From NCBI GenBank assembly GCA_037143575.1, contig JBAWYM010000010.1, forward strand, positions 1-38,804: a stretch of 38,804 bases of DNA, read 5' to 3'. Position numbers and translations under genes: made by a program. The notes under the pieces were generated by a model. The model worked only from the letters and a program-made list of their open reading frames with translations, did no database searches and had not been told where the DNA came from. This DNA is from JBAWYM01 sp037143575. GTDB taxonomy: Bacteria; Patescibacteriota; Gracilibacteria; Peribacterales; Peribacteraceae. Of the stretch, positions 31,902 through 38,804 are shown one piece after another; within the stretch, counting starts at the first letter, position 1, and every line of letters begins with the position of its first letter.

Positions 31902-32273
31902 ATGAATTCTCTCACTCGCGCCGCTCTCTACGGCTTTCTTGTCTGGCTGATCCCATTCGTTATTTCTTTCTTCATGTTCCCACTCAAGGGAACACACTTG
32001 GAATTCTTCAAGACTACCATGGCGGTGGTCGTTACCGTCACAGGCGTCGTCTTCGCCGTTCTCTACTTCAAATCCGTGCAAGGGAATGCCCTCCAGGAAG
32101 GTATTTCTGTGGGAATTCTATGGTTCTTCATAAGCATCGTGATTGATCTTTGCCTTTTCCTCTGGGGTCCGATGAAGATGCCTTTCTCCAGCTACATGCT
32201 CAATATCGGGATTACGTACCTCATCTACCCGGCAATCACGATTGGGATGAGCGTAATGGTGAGAGGAAGGTAA
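31902..32273 (+). CDS. Four-helix membrane protein (copy 2)
   Basis: The 123-residue product is nearly the same as the 4940-5302 protein, with about four of five positions identical and the same four-helix pattern and CLFLWGPMKMPFSSY loop; differences are mostly conservative changes within the helices. This copy ends with MVRGR instead of LR. The conserved sequence implies selection on a real function, perhaps a small transporter-like or scaffold subunit, but no named family is recognised. It is the last gene before the mobile island. Confidence 0.75.
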   Translation: MNSLTRAALYGFLVWLIPFVISFFMFPLKGTHLEFFKTTMAVVVTVTGVVFAVLYFKSVQGNALQEGISVGILWFFISIVIDLCLFLWGPMKMPFSSYMLNIGITYLIYPAITIGMSVMVRGR

Positions 32274-32363
32274 AACACCGGGATGTGTTGGAGATCATTG
32301 TAATGACGTTTGATGAAGTATTTGTAGAAAACTTTGCCATCTCTTCCTTTGAACAAGCCATAG

Positions 32364-32381
32364 TTGGCTTAAGTTAGCCAA
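32364..32381. repeat. Inverted repeat TTGGCT-TAAGTT-AGCCAA
   Basis: Perfect 6-bp arms lie just upstream of the island promoter and about 90 bp after the membrane protein stop. It could end the upstream transcript (an A-run follows but no T-run) or act as an operator. Confidence 0.3.
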
Positions 32382-32386
32382 AAACA

Positions 32387-32415
32387 TTGACAGCCGTCCC
32401 TACTGAAACTAAACT
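32387..32415 (+). promoter_or_regulatory. Strong promoter of the packaging/modification operon
   Basis: TTGACA (32387-32392), a 17-nt spacer, and TAAACT (32410-32415). The -35 box is perfect. The predicted start near 32422 gives a leader of about 135 nt before ATG 32557, unlike the leaderless genes around it. Confidence 0.65.
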
Positions 32416-32424
32416 GGTACTCAA

Positions 32425-32442
32425 CGATTAATATCGATTAAT
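32425..32442. promoter_or_regulatory. Tandem CGATTAAT operator-like repeat
   Basis: Two CGATTAAT copies with a 10-bp period begin a few bases after the predicted transcription start. One helical turn of spacing and the overlap with the start region suggest a repressor site. Confidence 0.45.
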
Positions 32443-32556
32443 TTCGGATCTTTTTTATCACCGGACTCGATTCATGCTCCTGCCAATTTTGTCCTGGTGC
32501 ATTGGTCGATGTCCGCGTGATTGAGTTTTTTTTATATATTTCTTTCCAAATTATTT

Positions 32557-33831
32557 ATGTCGAACGATCTTTCCATTACCTACGTTCCCATCGGGGAACT
32601 GAAACCCGCCGAGTACAACCCTCGGACTCATGACGATTCAAATACAGAGAAGCTCAAAGAAAGCATCGAGCGCTTCGGCACGGTCGACCCATTGATCGTC
32701 AATTGTGCGCCGGGGCGCAAGAACATCATCATCGGAGGACACTTCCGCTACGAAGTCCTCAAGGGGCTCGGCCATACCGAAGCTCCTGTCGTCTATGTCT
32801 CCATTCCTGATCCCGAGAGGGAGAAGGAACTGAACCTCCGGCTCAACCGGAACACCGGGGAGTGGGACTTCGAGAAGCTGAAGTCCTTCGACATGAATCT
32901 GCTGCTCGACGTAGGGTTCGATGACAGTGATCTCTCCCACATCTGGGACGATGCACTGGAAACGGAAGAAGACGACTTCGATGTCGAAGAGGAACTGGAG
33001 AAGGTAGGAGAACCGAAGACGAAGCCGGGCGATCTATACAAACTCGGAACACACTCTCTTCTCTGCGGGGATGCCACCGATCCGGAATCGGTGAAGCGTC
33101 TCGTAGGAGCGGAGAGAATCTCGATGATCTACACCGATCCGCCGTACAACATCTCGTTGGACTACAGCAAGGGAATCTCAACCGACGGAAAGTACGGCGG
33201 GACGACGGACGACAAGAAAACACCAGAGGAATATGCCGCATTCTTAAAGAAGCTGATGGAGAACGGCCTCAGTGTCTCGAAAGAAGATGTGCACGTATTT
33301 TTCTGGTGCGATCAGAACTCCGTTGGGCTCCTGCAGAGCCTCTATGGGTCGCTCGGCGTCAGGAATCAGCGAACGTGCCTCTGGATCAAGAACAACATCA
33401 ACATGACGCCTCAGATTGCGTTCAATAAGGCATACGAGTCGTGCGTGTACGGAACGAGGGGCAAGCCGTTTCTTTCAGAGAAGCTCCGCAACATCCATGA
33501 AGTCCTCAACAAGGATGTCGGCACAGGCAACAGGACCATCGATGACATTCTGGATCTGCTCGATATCTGGCTCGTGAGGCGGCTGCCGACGAGCGAATAC
33601 CAGCATCCGACGTCCAAGCCGCCGACCTTGCACGAGAAGCCGCTCAAGCGATGCACAAAGCCAGGGGACACCGTCCTCGATCTCTGCGCCGGTTCCGGCT
33701 CCACGCTCGTCGCATGCGAACAGCTCAAGCGCAGGGCGTTCCTCTGTGAAGTCGATCCCGTGTTCTGCGACGTGATCCTGAAACGTTTCGAAAAACTGAC
33801 CGGCATTTCCCCTTCCCCCATCACGATATGA
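32557..33831 (+). CDS. ParB-like N-terminal domain fused to a DNA methyltransferase
   Basis: Residues 6-110 form a ParB/Srx-like nuclease-type domain (YVPIGELKPAEYNPRTHDD, then KESIERFGTVDPLIVN and IIIGGHFRYEVLKGLG). Residues 150-424 are an N6-adenine or N4-cytosine methyltransferase with the catalytic DPPY (194-197) before the SAM-binding AGSG motif (LCAGSGST, about 377-383), the order of beta-class enzymes. It methylates DNA, probably protecting the element. The start at 32557 (MSNDLS) is used because upstream codons encode a run of aromatic residues without family logic. Its TGA overlaps the next ATG (ATGA), coupling it to the second methyltransferase. Confidence 0.9.
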   Translation: MSNDLSITYVPIGELKPAEYNPRTHDDSNTEKLKESIERFGTVDPLIVNCAPGRKNIIIGGHFRYEVLKGLGHTEAPVVYVSIPDPEREKELNLRLNRNTGEWDFEKLKSFDMNLLLDVGFDDSDLSHIWDDALETEEDDFDVEEELEKVGEPKTKPGDLYKLGTHSLLCGDATDPESVKRLVGAERISMIYTDPPYNISLDYSKGISTDGKYGGTTDDKKTPEEYAAFLKKLMENGLSVSKEDVHVFFWCDQNSVGLLQSLYGSLGVRNQRTCLWIKNNINMTPQIAFNKAYESCVYGTRGKPFLSEKLRNIHEVLNKDVGTGNRTIDDILDLLDIWLVRRLPTSEYQHPTSKPPTLHEKPLKRCTKPGDTVLDLCAGSGSTLVACEQLKRRAFLCEVDPVFCDVILKRFEKLTGISPSPITI

Positions 33832-34607
33832 CGAAGCACCCCATCACCATCGGCAATACGTTCCAATTGGGACGCCATAGGCTGTACTACGGCAATGCGA
33901 CCGACTGCGTCGCCATGAAGAAATTCCTCAACGAAGAGCGTGTGGATCTGATTCTGACCGACCCTCCATACGGCGTTGCCTACGTCGAGAACAAGAAAGG
34001 TTTCAGCGGCGGCAAGATCGATCATAAGGCGATTACGAATGACCACGAACAGAGCGAAACCGATTACCAATCATTCACGCGCAAGTGGATGGAGGCGGCC
34101 TCCCCCTTCCTCGCCCTGAAGAATGCCTTCTACGTCTTCAACAGTGACAAGATGATCTTCGCACTCCGGCGGGGCATCGAGGAAGCGGAGTACCACTTCA
34201 CGCAGCTTCTGATCTGGGCGAAGACGCACTCGGTTATCGGACGCATGGACTACCACCTCCAGCACGAACTCATCGCCTACGGCTGGCACGGTGTGCATGA
34301 ATTCCACAAGGCCAAGGACAAGAGCCTCCTTCTCTATCCCAAGCCGAGCAAGAGCAAGCTCCATCCCACCATGAAGCCGGTTGGGTTGATGCGGAGATTG
34401 ATCCTCAACAGCACGAAGATCGGCCAGACGGTCTACGACCCCTTCGCGGGTTCCGGCTCGACGCTCATCGCCTGTGAGGACACGCGAAGGAAGTGCATCG
34501 CAGTAGAAATCGATCCGGGATACTGCCAGGTCATCCTCGAGCGCTTCGAGAAGCATACGGGGATCCATCCGGAGAAACTCCCTGAATCCATTCCCTGCCG
34601 GCCATGA
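33828..34607 (+). CDS. Second DNA methyltransferase, related to the first
   Basis: The 259-residue enzyme begins MTKHPITIGNTFQLGRHRLY and carries DPPYG (45-48) and FAGSGSTLIACE (206-217), again in beta-class order, with the closing EIDPGYCQVILERFEKHTGI. The last block closely matches the end of the first methyltransferase (EVDPVFCDVILKRFEKLTGI), and the openings match too (LGTHSLLCGDATD versus LGRHRLYYGNATD), so the two arose by duplication. It lacks the ParB-like domain. No restriction endonuclease lies nearby. Both ends overlap their neighbours by 4 nt (ATGA). Confidence 0.9.
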   Translation: MTKHPITIGNTFQLGRHRLYYGNATDCVAMKKFLNEERVDLILTDPPYGVAYVENKKGFSGGKIDHKAITNDHEQSETDYQSFTRKWMEAASPFLALKNAFYVFNSDKMIFALRRGIEEAEYHFTQLLIWAKTHSVIGRMDYHLQHELIAYGWHGVHEFHKAKDKSLLLYPKPSKSKLHPTMKPVGLMRRLILNSTKIGQTVYDPFAGSGSTLIACEDTRRKCIAVEIDPGYCQVILERFEKHTGIHPEKLPESIPCRP

Positions 34608-35080
34608 CGAAACAAGATATACCGCAGGCTTCCACAGTCGCCGACCGCATCGCGCACGATAAGGTGCTTATGCTGGAGCAGCTCCGCAAGACTCCGGTCA
34701 CGCAGATCGCATGCGAGAAAACCCAGATCGGCCGTACGACGTACTACCGCTGGCGGAGAGAGGACCAGAAATTCGCGGATGATGCAGATGCGGCGCTCAG
34801 CGAAGGCAGACTCCTCATGAATGACATGGCAGAATCGCAACTCCTTGCCGCGATCCGAGACGGAAACTTCACGGCGGTGACGTACTGGCTCCGGCACCAT
34901 CATCCGAGCTACGCGAACAAGCTCGAACTCTCCGGCAGCGTCCGGCATGTCGATGAACGATTAACGCCCGAACAGGAAGCAGCCATTCGTGCGGCTCTCA
35001 TCCGCGCAGGCCTCGCTTCCGATACATCCTCAATCGTATTTCCTTCCAATGTTCCCCATGACGAAGCAAAAAATGACTGA
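34604..35080 (+). CDS. Phage terminase small-subunit-like protein
   Basis: The 158-residue product has an N-terminal helix-turn-helix (VTQIACEKTQIGRTTYYRWR) and a helical centre with MNDMAESQLLAAIRDGNFTA followed by VTYWLRHHHPSYANK, a pattern typical of the phage protein family that includes phBC6A51 and small terminases. It would recognise the packaging site and load the large subunit. It starts with ATGA overlapping the methyltransferase stop and overlaps the large-subunit gene by 23 bp. Position directly before the large subunit supports the assignment. Confidence 0.8.
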   Translation: MTKQDIPQASTVADRIAHDKVLMLEQLRKTPVTQIACEKTQIGRTTYYRWRREDQKFADDADAALSEGRLLMNDMAESQLLAAIRDGNFTAVTYWLRHHHPSYANKLELSGSVRHVDERLTPEQEAAIRAALIRAGLASDTSSIVFPSNVPHDEAKND

Positions 35081-36578
35081 CGATGAGCTGATTGCCATCA
35101 TGATGCGCGACCGAATCGTGCGCCGCGCCGTCACTCGCAAGAACGTTGAGTGGTTCTTCCCGCTCTATTTCCACGAGTATCTCTCCGTAGAACTCGCTCC
35201 ATTCCACCACGAAATGATGCATCTCCTCGAAGACGATGCCATGCGTCTGCTCATCATTCTGGCATTCCGAGGCTCGGGGAAATCCACACTCATGAATCTC
35301 GTCGCGGTTCTGTGGCATATCCTCGGCAGACGGCAGTGCAAGTTCGTGCTCGTCGTGAGTCGAACGTTGCAGCAGGCCAAGCAGCATGTCCAGAACATCA
35401 AATATGAGCTGGAGAAGAACAGTCTCCTCAAGGACGACCTCGGACCTTTCGAGGAACAAGACGAATGGAACATGTATTCGCTCACGTTGCCGCACTATGG
35501 CGCGAAGATCATGGCCGTCTCCACGGGCCAAAGCATCCGCGGCATGCGCTACCTCCAGCATCGTCCGGATTTGATCGTCTGCGACGACCTGGAAGACCAC
35601 GAGTCGGTGCGAACGCGCGAGGGGCGCGATAAGACCTACGAGTGGGTCATGGGCGAATTACTCCCGGCAGGAAAGCTCGGCACGCGCGTCATCTTCCTCG
35701 GCAATCTCCTCCACGAAGATGCCCTGCTCAAGCGCATCCGCAGGCAGATCGACGAAATGGGTATCCAGGATGCGGCGTACCGCGAGTACCCGCTGCTCGA
35801 TGACATGGGCCGCTGTCTGTGGCCGGAGATGTATCCGGATGAGGATGCCATCCGAAAGCTGCGTGAGTCCGTGGGTGATGAGATGACGTGGCAGCATGAA
35901 TATCTGCTGCGGATGGTCTCGGACTCCACCCAGGTCATCCATCCCGACTGGATCCGGTACTACGACGCATTGCCGGTCAGGCAGCGCTCCAGCTGGTATC
36001 TCGCGGGCATCGATTTGGCGATCTCGGAAAGGGAATGTGCCGACTACACTGCGATGGTATCCGCACGCATCGATGGCAACGGGCAGCATATGAAAATCTT
36101 CATTCTCCCAAATCTTGTGAACGAGCGCCTGACCTTCCCGCAGACGATTCAGACGGCCATGGCGTTGTCGTCCTCTCTCGCCCCGGGCCGGGGGACGGAA
36201 CTGGCTGTGGAAGACGTCGGCTACCAGAGAGCGATGATCCAGGAATTGCAACGTCGGGGCTGTGCGGCCTATGGCTTCTCTCCCCGCGGACAGGACAAGC
36301 GGGCACGGTTGGCACTGATCTCACATCTTGTGCAGAACGGGACGGTGCTGTTTCCCTCGAAGGGAGCGGAGAAGCTCATTGAGCAGCTCGTGGGATTCGG
36401 ACGCGAGAGCCATGACGACCTTGCGGATGCGTTTTCGATCCTCATTCACAAGGTACTGATGCGCAGAGGAACGGGAACGAGCGTGCGCTTCCTCGGAAGG
36501 AAGGAATCGGCTGGTACGCACTGGCGGAGAGCCCACGAGCGTACTGCGAGAGATTTCCTGGACTTCTCGAACAACTAG
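35058..36578 (+). CDS. Phage terminase large subunit
   Basis: The 506-residue protein has the packaging ATPase motifs: Walker A FRGSGKST (GSGKS at about 72-76), a coupling region, and Walker B DLIVCDDLED. The nuclease (RNase H-like) half follows: LAGIDLAISE, ELAVEDVGYQ and ESHDDLADAFS supply the acidic metal ligands. All motifs appear intact, so it may be functional. The start 35058 (MTKQKM) is preferred because the neighbouring genes also begin MTK; ATG 35073 and 35049 are alternatives. In ordinary phages a portal gene follows; here a recombinase follows after about 100 bp. Confidence 0.92.
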   Translation: MTKQKMTDDELIAIMMRDRIVRRAVTRKNVEWFFPLYFHEYLSVELAPFHHEMMHLLEDDAMRLLIILAFRGSGKSTLMNLVAVLWHILGRRQCKFVLVVSRTLQQAKQHVQNIKYELEKNSLLKDDLGPFEEQDEWNMYSLTLPHYGAKIMAVSTGQSIRGMRYLQHRPDLIVCDDLEDHESVRTREGRDKTYEWVMGELLPAGKLGTRVIFLGNLLHEDALLKRIRRQIDEMGIQDAAYREYPLLDDMGRCLWPEMYPDEDAIRKLRESVGDEMTWQHEYLLRMVSDSTQVIHPDWIRYYDALPVRQRSSWYLAGIDLAISERECADYTAMVSARIDGNGQHMKIFILPNLVNERLTFPQTIQTAMALSSSLAPGRGTELAVEDVGYQRAMIQELQRRGCAAYGFSPRGQDKRARLALISHLVQNGTVLFPSKGAEKLIEQLVGFGRESHDDLADAFSILIHKVLMRRGTGTSVRFLGRKESAGTHWRRAHERTARDFLDFSNN

Positions 36579-36627
36579 CGCGTATTTGCTCTATTAGAAG
36601 CCATTTGAGACGGGTTTCGCACTGGAC

Positions 36628-36670
36628 TTGGGAAGGGAGAACAGGCCCTATTGAGGCACTTCCTTCCCAA
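36628..36670. repeat. Inverted repeat before the recombinase gene
   Basis: Perfect 9-bp arms TTGGGAAGG (36628-36636) and CCTTCCCAA (36662-36670) flank 25 bp, and the right arm ends 7 nt before ATG 36678. It could be an operator for self-regulation, a recombination half-site pair, or a hairpin in the leader. Confidence 0.5.
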
Positions 36671-36677
36671 TCATCCT

Positions 36678-38024
36678 ATGCCGAGCACAACGCTCACACC
36701 ATCACCGGCAGAGACAAAAATCGACATCCATACCATCGCTCCGACGCGCTACTGCCTCTACGCCAGAAAATCGAGCGAAGAGGACGAGCGACAAGCCCTC
36801 TCCATCGATTCGCAGATCAAGGAAATGATGAATATTGCTCAGCGCGACGGGCTGGAGATCGCGGAGATTCGTCGCGAGAGCCACTCAGCCAAGGCATCGG
36901 GCGCACGGCCTGTCTACAAGCAGTTGCTCGAAGATGTCCGGCGGGGCGTCTTCACCGGGATTCTCACTTGGGCTCCGGATCGCCTCAGCAGAAACGCCGG
37001 GGATCTCGGCACGCTCGTTGATCTCATGGATCAAGGATTGCTGAGGGAAATCCGTACCAATGGACAAAAGTTCACGAACAATCCGAACGAGAAGTTCCTT
37101 CTCATGATCCTCTGCTCGCAGGCGAAGCTGGAGAACGACAACAGAGGAGTGAACGTGAAGCGCGGTCAGAAGACGAGAGCGGAAATGGGCTACCGTCCCT
37201 GTATGGCCCCGCTCGGCTACCTCCACGAGCGTCCAGCCGGAGAAAGCAGAAGCCGCATTGTCACAGATCCGAAGCGCGGAATATTCGTCACCCAGATGTT
37301 CGAGCACATGGCCTATCGGGGATCGAGTGGGCGCACGATCTACAAATGGCTCAAAGAGGAAGGCTTCCGGACGCGCAAAGGCAAGGTCGCTCCGCTCAGC
37401 ATGATCTACCGGATGCTCCGCAATCCCTACTACACCGGGCGCTACGAATTCCCGAAGGGCAGCGGGAAATGGATCAAGGGCGACTACGAGCCGCTCGCCA
37501 GCAAAGAGCTCTTCGACGAGGTGCAGAAGCTCCTCAGTATGGGGCCGAAGCACGAATGGGGGACCAAGGACTTCACCTTCACCCGCATGATGGTGTGCGG
37601 CGGGTGCGGATCGGGCATCACCGCCGAGGAGAAGCACAAGAATCTCAAGGACGGTGGCATCCGAAAATACATCTACTACCGCTGCACCCACGCCAAGGAT
37701 CTCCACTGCAAAGAGCCGTCAATCCGAGAAGATGAATTGATCGAGCAACTCTCCGGCCTCATCGACAGCATCGACCTCGACACCATGGGCATGAAGGCGA
37801 AGCTGGAGGACGAGATCAGCCGCTACAATAAATTCACAAAGGGAGTCCTGGGGCAGAAAACCAAGACAGATGTGCCGATGGTGGACGTGAAGGCGTACGC
37901 GAAGTACATCCTGCAGGAAGGAACGAAGGAGGAACGGAGGGAATTGCTTGGGTGTCTGAAGGACAAACTGACACTGAAGGATCAGAGGATTGTCCTTGAG
38001 AAGATCAAAGGCAAGAAGAAGTGA
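36678..38024 (+). CDS. Large serine recombinase (integrase/resolvase family)
   Basis: The 448-residue enzyme has an N-terminal resolvase domain with the catalytic Ser32 in YCLYARKSSEEDERQALSID, the block ILTWAPDRLSRNAGDLGTLV, and the helix region ending in NRGVNVKRGQKTRAEMGY. Next is a recombinase domain (PLGYLHERPAG, GRTIYKWLKEEGFRTRKGK, LRNPYYTGRYEFPKG) and a zinc ribbon (CGGCGSGI, YYRCTHAKDLHC). The C-terminus is helical. Such enzymes insert or excise phages and mobile elements without needing host factors. ATG 36678 is preferred over a TTG at 36651. The frame is uninterrupted, so the enzyme could be active. Confidence 0.93.
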   Translation: MPSTTLTPSPAETKIDIHTIAPTRYCLYARKSSEEDERQALSIDSQIKEMMNIAQRDGLEIAEIRRESHSAKASGARPVYKQLLEDVRRGVFTGILTWAPDRLSRNAGDLGTLVDLMDQGLLREIRTNGQKFTNNPNEKFLLMILCSQAKLENDNRGVNVKRGQKTRAEMGYRPCMAPLGYLHERPAGESRSRIVTDPKRGIFVTQMFEHMAYRGSSGRTIYKWLKEEGFRTRKGKVAPLSMIYRMLRNPYYTGRYEFPKGSGKWIKGDYEPLASKELFDEVQKLLSMGPKHEWGTKDFTFTRMMVCGGCGSGITAEEKHKNLKDGGIRKYIYYRCTHAKDLHCKEPSIREDELIEQLSGLIDSIDLDTMGMKAKLEDEISRYNKFTKGVLGQKTKTDVPMVDVKAYAKYILQEGTKEERRELLGCLKDKLTLKDQRIVLEKIKGKKK

Positions 38025-38035
38025 CAGAACGCTCA

Positions 38036-38069
38036 AGAGATCACAAATCTAATTCCACCTTTGATCTCT
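38036..38069. terminator. Inverted repeat between convergent genes
   Basis: AGAGATCA and TGATCTCT (8-bp perfect arms, 18-nt loop) lie between the recombinase stop and the end of the convergent nucleotidyltransferase. A shared 3' structure is plausible; there is no T-run. Confidence 0.3.
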
Positions 38070-38636
38070 GCAAAATTCGCTGAACTCAGCATCAGTAAGC
38101 ATTTCTTTTGCATCACGTTTAATTTTTTCTTTGGTTGTTCGCAAGGGTTTATCTACTCGCAATTTCAGATAATCTTTAAACATGATCTTTATATATTCAT
38201 CTGTTGTCGTGAAGAATCTGAAGCCAGATATCTTCCTCTCTACCTTGTTAAGTATTTGAGACGGGTAGTCTTGAGAAATATTCCCAAACATGTGCCGAAC
38301 GGTCTGGCCATCCACCTTGACGGTAACTACTGATAATCCCTCTTTCCTTTCATTTTTTATTTCTAGCTTGTCACGCCGCTCACTTCGCTCAACTTCGTTC
38401 GGCTTCCCGAAATGATGTTTCTCGCATAGTTCTTCCAAGATTTCTTTTGCCTTTTCGAAATCTCCTTTTTTTACGAAGATGTCCACATCTGCATTCGGAC
38501 GTATGAATCGTCCTGCCAAAGCAGCGACACTAACGCCGCCGTAAACCCAATAGTCAATTTCTGATTTTTCTAATCCCGTTAAAAGAATCTTAAAAACGGG
38601 TTCTAGATGCCTGTTCACAATATTGGTATCAGTCAT
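38049..38636 (-). CDS. Nucleotidyltransferase-superfamily protein
   Basis: The 195-residue product has the start of a Pol-beta-type nucleotidyltransferase: YWVYGGVSVAALAGRF with the Gly-Gly pair, followed by NADVDIFVKK with the metal-binding acidic residues (Asp50, Asp52). This arrangement resembles the LinB/ANT(2'')-like and AbiEii-like branches. It may modify a small molecule or a tRNA/protein target as the enzyme part of a defence or toxin pair, but no partner gene lies within the window. The gene is A/T-rich with many Lys, Glu and Ile, unlike the methyltransferase and terminase genes, suggesting separate acquisition. I start at 38636 (MTDTNIV); 38654 is possible. Confidence 0.7.
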   Translation of the reverse strand: MTDTNIVNRHLEPVFKILLTGLEKSEIDYWVYGGVSVAALAGRFIRPNADVDIFVKKGDFEKAKEILEELCEKHHFGKPNEVERSERRDKLEIKNERKEGLSVVTVKVDGQTVRHMFGNISQDYPSQILNKVERKISGFRFFTTTDEYIKIMFKDYLKLRVDKPLRTTKEKIKRDAKEMLTDAEFSEFCRDQRWN

Positions 38637-38766
38637 GGTTGAGAAAGGAGACATGAAGTTTTAGAGGGTCGGGATTGGAGAGCATGATAATGGAATTTGG
38701 TACACAGGATTTCCTGTTGCCATGTCATGCATTTGCCTCCCGAAACACGTGGGTAGGGGTGTCGCT

Positions 38767-38794
38767 CTTGGATAGGCATGTGGGTCTATTTACA
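38767..38794. repeat. 28-bp motif, copy B
   Basis: This copy matches 849-876 at 24 of 28 positions, in the same orientation and about 37.9 kb away. The last part of the window (38655-38804) otherwise shows no gene. Confidence 0.4.
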
Positions 38795-38804
38795 CGTTTT
38801 TATG

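Noticed and set aside
36885..37706. 273-codon minus-strand frame opposite the serine recombinase
   Set aside because: It is the antisense of a fully conserved recombinase.
1..38804. CRISPR arrays, tRNA or rRNA genes
   Set aside because: No evenly spaced direct repeats, and no tRNA-like or rRNA-like conserved segments, were seen on either strand by eye.

Overview
The window looks like a chromosomal stretch from a streamlined, poorly characterised bacterium. I favour a Patescibacteria/CPR lineage of moderate GC (Peribacteria/Peregrinibacteria-like), but this is inference from gene content and not a marker-based assignment. Supporting signs are many exported lipoproteins and small membrane proteins with no close named family, almost no central metabolism, few Shine-Dalgarno sites, and many genes whose -10 box lies only 6-10 nt before the start codon, which implies leaderless or near-leaderless mRNAs. 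TGA is a normal stop here (several ATGA start/stop overlaps), so the genetic code is not the UGA-Gly code of Gracilibacteria/Absconditabacteria. No rRNA, tRNA or CRISPR array was found.

Layout. 1-1480 is a decayed accessory edge: a broken winged-helix C-terminus, a truncated KilA-N gene and a small helix-turn-helix-like ORF. 1488-7700 holds a cysteine synthase, a two-helix membrane protein, a SWIM zinc-finger protein, a four-helix membrane protein, a pair of bacterial PH-domain membrane proteins, a small lipoprotein and an HXXEE-type membrane protein. 7804-12329 is a two-gene lipoprotein operon whose second gene fuses a MEMO-like domain to a CapA-like metallophosphatase. 12426-17492 has a large unknown protein on the minus strand, divergent from a membrane-anchored protein plus an APH-type kinase, followed by an unknown coiled-coil protein.

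17493-17880 has no intact gene but holds a broken gene end and a run of consecutive hairpins resembling the right end (omega-RNA part) of an IS200/IS605 element. 17881-31207 is dominated by cell-envelope proteins: a membrane-anchored HIT protein, an SLH protein, a small membrane protein that shares its promoter and signal-peptide region with the SLH gene, a run of lipoproteins (two of them paralogues), a SIMPL protein, a GyrI-like protein and a discoidin-like surface protein. 31296-32273 has a GNAT acetyltransferase and a second copy of the four-helix membrane protein found at 4940.

32280-38640 is a compact mobile island. It encodes a ParB-like/DNA methyltransferase fusion, a second related methyltransferase, terminase small and large subunits (all start/stop overlapped in one operon), a large serine recombinase, and a convergent nucleotidyltransferase. 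Portal, capsid and tail genes are absent. The methyltransferases would modify the element's DNA, the terminase would package it and the serine recombinase would integrate it. It is therefore either a remnant prophage or a packaging-competent satellite-like element.
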